This document shows, piece after piece, positions 42,059-44,010 of a stretch of 44,010 bases of DNA (position 1 is the stretch's first letter; every line of letters begins with the position of its first letter). Both the position numbers and the translations under genes were made by a program. This stretch comes from CAZNPL01 sp964574815 (GTDB lineage Bacteria > Planctomycetota > Phycisphaerae > UBA1845): NCBI GenBank assembly GCA_964574815.1, contig CAZNPL010000049.1, positions 1 through 44,010 on the forward strand, written 5' to 3'. The notes beneath the pieces were generated by a model that was not told the origin of the DNA, made no database searches, and was given only the letters and a program-made list of their open reading frames with translations.

Positions 42059-43612
42059 TTAGGTCCAAGGGGCGGATCGAGGAGCGCGGCTCGGCTCAGC
42101 CGGCTCTCTCTCGCGCCGTCGAGTGCCCTGGGAGCGATTGTCCCCGTCGTGCTGGCCGGGCATCGTCGGCGCGGTCAATTCGACCGCCGTCGCATCCCGG
42201 TTCGGTATCGCGTGACCGGACCGCTGATTCATGCGATGCAGTGATATCCGCTGCACGAGCACCCAGAGCATGCCCACGGTCAGCAGGACATAGCCGGCAA
42301 AAACGATCGGCTGCCCGGGATCGTTTGCCACGCTGAGAATGGTCGCGACGCGAGGCCGCTCCTGATAGCTCGATTGATAGAACGTCCATCCACCGTATTC
42401 GACCGGGTGGTTCATGCTGACCACGCGCGTCTGCTCGCCGCCGCGCCGCGAGTCGATGATGGTGATCGTGCTTTCGAACGAACGAGGCCGGCGGGTGCCG
42501 GGGTAATGTCCTATGCGAAAGCGATCCAGCCGCACCTCGAACCCCAGCGGCAGGGTCTTGTGCCCGAAGACCAGTTCGTACGGCACGCCGGCCACCGTCA
42601 GACTCGTCGGGCGGAACTTCGACAGCCACAGCGTGTGCATCTCCTCCCCGGCCGTCAGCTTTACGTAAATACCTGGGTCGCGCGTCTCGCGAATCGGCTC
42701 GACGGGAGTAAAGGCCCGCGCCACACGCGCATGCTCGTAGCGCTGTGTGACGGTGAAACGCCGTTCCGACGGCTCCAGGACAATCGGCTCCCCGACTTCT
42801 ATGGGGCGGATCTCGGCATTGTCGGCTGCGTCGGCTCGGCGTACTCGAAGTTTGTCGCCCGGCCCGGCGATCAACTCGATGTCGGCTTGAGAAGCACGTT
42901 TTTCGAGCGCCCCCTCGAGTTCCGCAGGGCTCTCAACGGCGGACAGCTTCACGTTCGTTCCGTCCAGGCGGACCGTCTCGCCGGCGAAGACCCAGGTCGG
43001 ATGCGCATGCCCGTCGAAGGAAAGCGACACCGACAACGCCAACTGCGGTTCCGGGTTGTCGTTGACCACCCGGCGCGACCACTGACCGTCCGGCAGATAC
43101 CACTCGACGTTTGCGGTCAGCGGGCCGAACTCGAGCGTCGGGGCCGGCGGGTTCTCGACGATCTCGAAGCCCCCGAAGACGCGCTCGGGCAGTTCGATGC
43201 TGGCCCGGCTGCCATCCAGGCGCGAGGCGACGATGAGGACCGGCTGGGGAATCGTGAACGAGGAAACCGTCTGTCCCTCGGGAATCCCCACCCGCCCGTC
43301 GTTGATGCCCCTGTGCTTGGTCACCAGCGCCCCGATCAGGGTGACCAGGATCGCACCATGCGTCACAACGAATCCGATCTGCCGCCGGGAGAACGGGAAG
43401 CGCACCACCATAGCCATCAGGACGTTGACGCCCAAAAGCCACAAGAGCGCCTCGAACCAGCGGGACTGATAGAACTCGTGGAGGGCCCGCTCGGTGCCGT
43501 GCATTGACTCGAACACGGTGGCACAAGCCATTGCCACGAGGCCCAACATGAGCAGGACGGCCGCGAACCACAGTGATCCCAAAGCTCTTATGTGGGTACC
43601 GAATCTCGGCAT
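42059..43612 (-). CDS. resB: ResB-like cytochrome c biogenesis protein
   Basis: 517 residues. Three N-terminal membrane helices (SLWFAAVLLMLGLVAMACAT; ALLWLLGVNVLMAMVVRFPF; IGFVVTHGAILVTLIGALVT) enclose a conserved histidine. A large periplasmic domain follows, with FTIPQPVLIVASRLDG and TITIIDSRRGGEQTRVVSMN, then HPVEYGGWTFYQSSYQERP, a ResB signature, and a last helix (VFAGYVLLTVGMLWVLV). It ends in a disordered charged tail. It partners CcsA, encoded 15 bp downstream, to deliver haem to c-type cytochromes. The ATG is at 43612. Confidence 0.9.
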   Translation of the reverse strand: MPRFGTHIRALGSLWFAAVLLMLGLVAMACATVFESMHGTERALHEFYQSRWFEALLWLLGVNVLMAMVVRFPFSRRQIGFVVTHGAILVTLIGALVTKHRGINDGRVGIPEGQTVSSFTIPQPVLIVASRLDGSRASIELPERVFGGFEIVENPPAPTLEFGPLTANVEWYLPDGQWSRRVVNDNPEPQLALSVSLSFDGHAHPTWVFAGETVRLDGTNVKLSAVESPAELEGALEKRASQADIELIAGPGDKLRVRRADAADNAEIRPIEVGEPIVLEPSERRFTVTQRYEHARVARAFTPVEPIRETRDPGIYVKLTAGEEMHTLWLSKFRPTSLTVAGVPYELVFGHKTLPLGFEVRLDRFRIGHYPGTRRPRSFESTITIIDSRRGGEQTRVVSMNHPVEYGGWTFYQSSYQERPRVATILSVANDPGQPIVFAGYVLLTVGMLWVLVQRISLHRMNQRSGHAIPNRDATAVELTAPTMPGQHDGDNRSQGTRRREREPAEPSRAPRSAPWT

Positions 43613-43985
43613 TGACTTAAACTCGTACTTGTTTCAGCCCGGGAACCAGCCCGAATTCCCGGCTACCATAACGTGCAGGTTGCGTTCCAGCCAGCCGCAA
43701 AACCTGATCGGGTGGCGGCCACAGGATTCGCATGGTGCGGTCCAAGAGTAAAAAGTCCCCGCACCGCGGCTGCTCAATTGCACAAACGATGCAGGGCAAC
43801 CGAGGCGCAAGCGACTATCCTTTACGGGGATTTCCGTGGTGCTAGACTGCAATGAGAGGGGCCGCCACTGGCGCGTTTTGTCCGGGTTTCAAGGCGATTG
43901 AGGCGAGCAAATCAACGCGGGATCGCCCTTCCAGTGGCGAGGTTTCGGATTGTTTTCATCCTTCCGACGTAGCGGGGGTCTGATT
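43613..43985. other. Intergenic region before the right edge
   Basis: About 370 bp without a supported gene. On the plus strand TTTACG (43821-43826) and TAGACT (43843-43848) are 16 bp apart, a moderate promoter candidate for a gene running off the window, also preceded by TATCCT at 43816-43821. Confidence 0.4.
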
Positions 43986-44010
43986 GTGACAGGAAACCGC
44001 CGTCATCCCA
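43986..44010 (+). CDS. Possible start of a gene truncated by the window edge
   Basis: A GTG codon at 43986 follows GGGGG by about eight bases and opens a frame reading VTGNRRHP to the window end. Only eight codons are visible, so product and reality are unknown. The upstream promoter candidate supports transcription in this direction. Confidence 0.25.

Overview
This 44 kb GC-rich window reads as a chromosomal segment of a Planctomycetota bacterium. The assignment is an inference of moderate confidence, and the class is not decidable here. It rests on an MqnD-type (futalosine menaquinone) enzyme, two PEP-CTERM-anchored secreted proteins, a split ResB/CcsA cytochrome c assembly system, LarB, a ribosomal protein S9 with a disordered N-terminal extension, and many short intergenic palindromic repeats of a kind common in planctomycete genomes. 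There are no transposases, phage genes, rRNA genes or CRISPR arrays. Coding density is high and only one tRNA, Arg(ACG), is present.

Layout. 1-656 is a repeat-rich stretch with two possible very small ORFs. 657-6079 holds mqnD (minus), an FHA-GAF-PP2C-like regulator, a CAP-domain lipoprotein, a P-loop/deoxyribosyltransferase-like fusion protein and an F-GG repeat protein. 6404-15525 is the most coherent block. It carries a secreted N-acetylmuramoyl-L-alanine amidase and an enolase-superfamily dipeptide/N-acyl-Glu epimerase on the minus strand, facing a DUF1611 (DgcN-like) gene, a SpoIID/LytB gene and murQ on the plus strand. These are followed by a sodium:solute symporter, a ROK sugar kinase and a sugar-isomerase-like TIM barrel. 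Together they look like a peptidoglycan salvage locus joined to a D-glutamate (DgcA/DgcN) catabolic module.

15630-27285 is mostly housekeeping: rlmN, lon (with a histone-H1-like basic tail), panB, a bifunctional-nuclease-domain protein, an L-arabinokinase-like GHMP kinase, moaA and a Gph-type phosphatase. Inside it lies a tightly overlapping minus-strand operon of myo-inositol-phosphate synthase, a TIM-barrel protein and an EboC-like UbiA prenyltransferase, which may make a lipid- or inositol-linked metabolite. 27354-29267 pairs a tail-anchored coiled-coil protein with pilT. 29342-30727 holds two paralogous PEP-CTERM proteins. 30913-37070 is a minus-strand run of nnrD, larB, tsaD, nadC and uvrB. 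37299-39177 holds an ACT-domain protein, tRNA-Arg, rpsI and rplM. 39681-43612 holds a YjbQ-family protein and the resB-ccsA operon. The right edge may begin a truncated gene.

The items most worth follow-up are the combined cell-wall salvage/D-Glu locus, the inositol/Ebo-like operon, the GHMP kinase with a lost motif 2, the fusion protein at 4294-5478, the Lon tail, and a pair of near-identical palindromic repeats about 12.8 kb apart.
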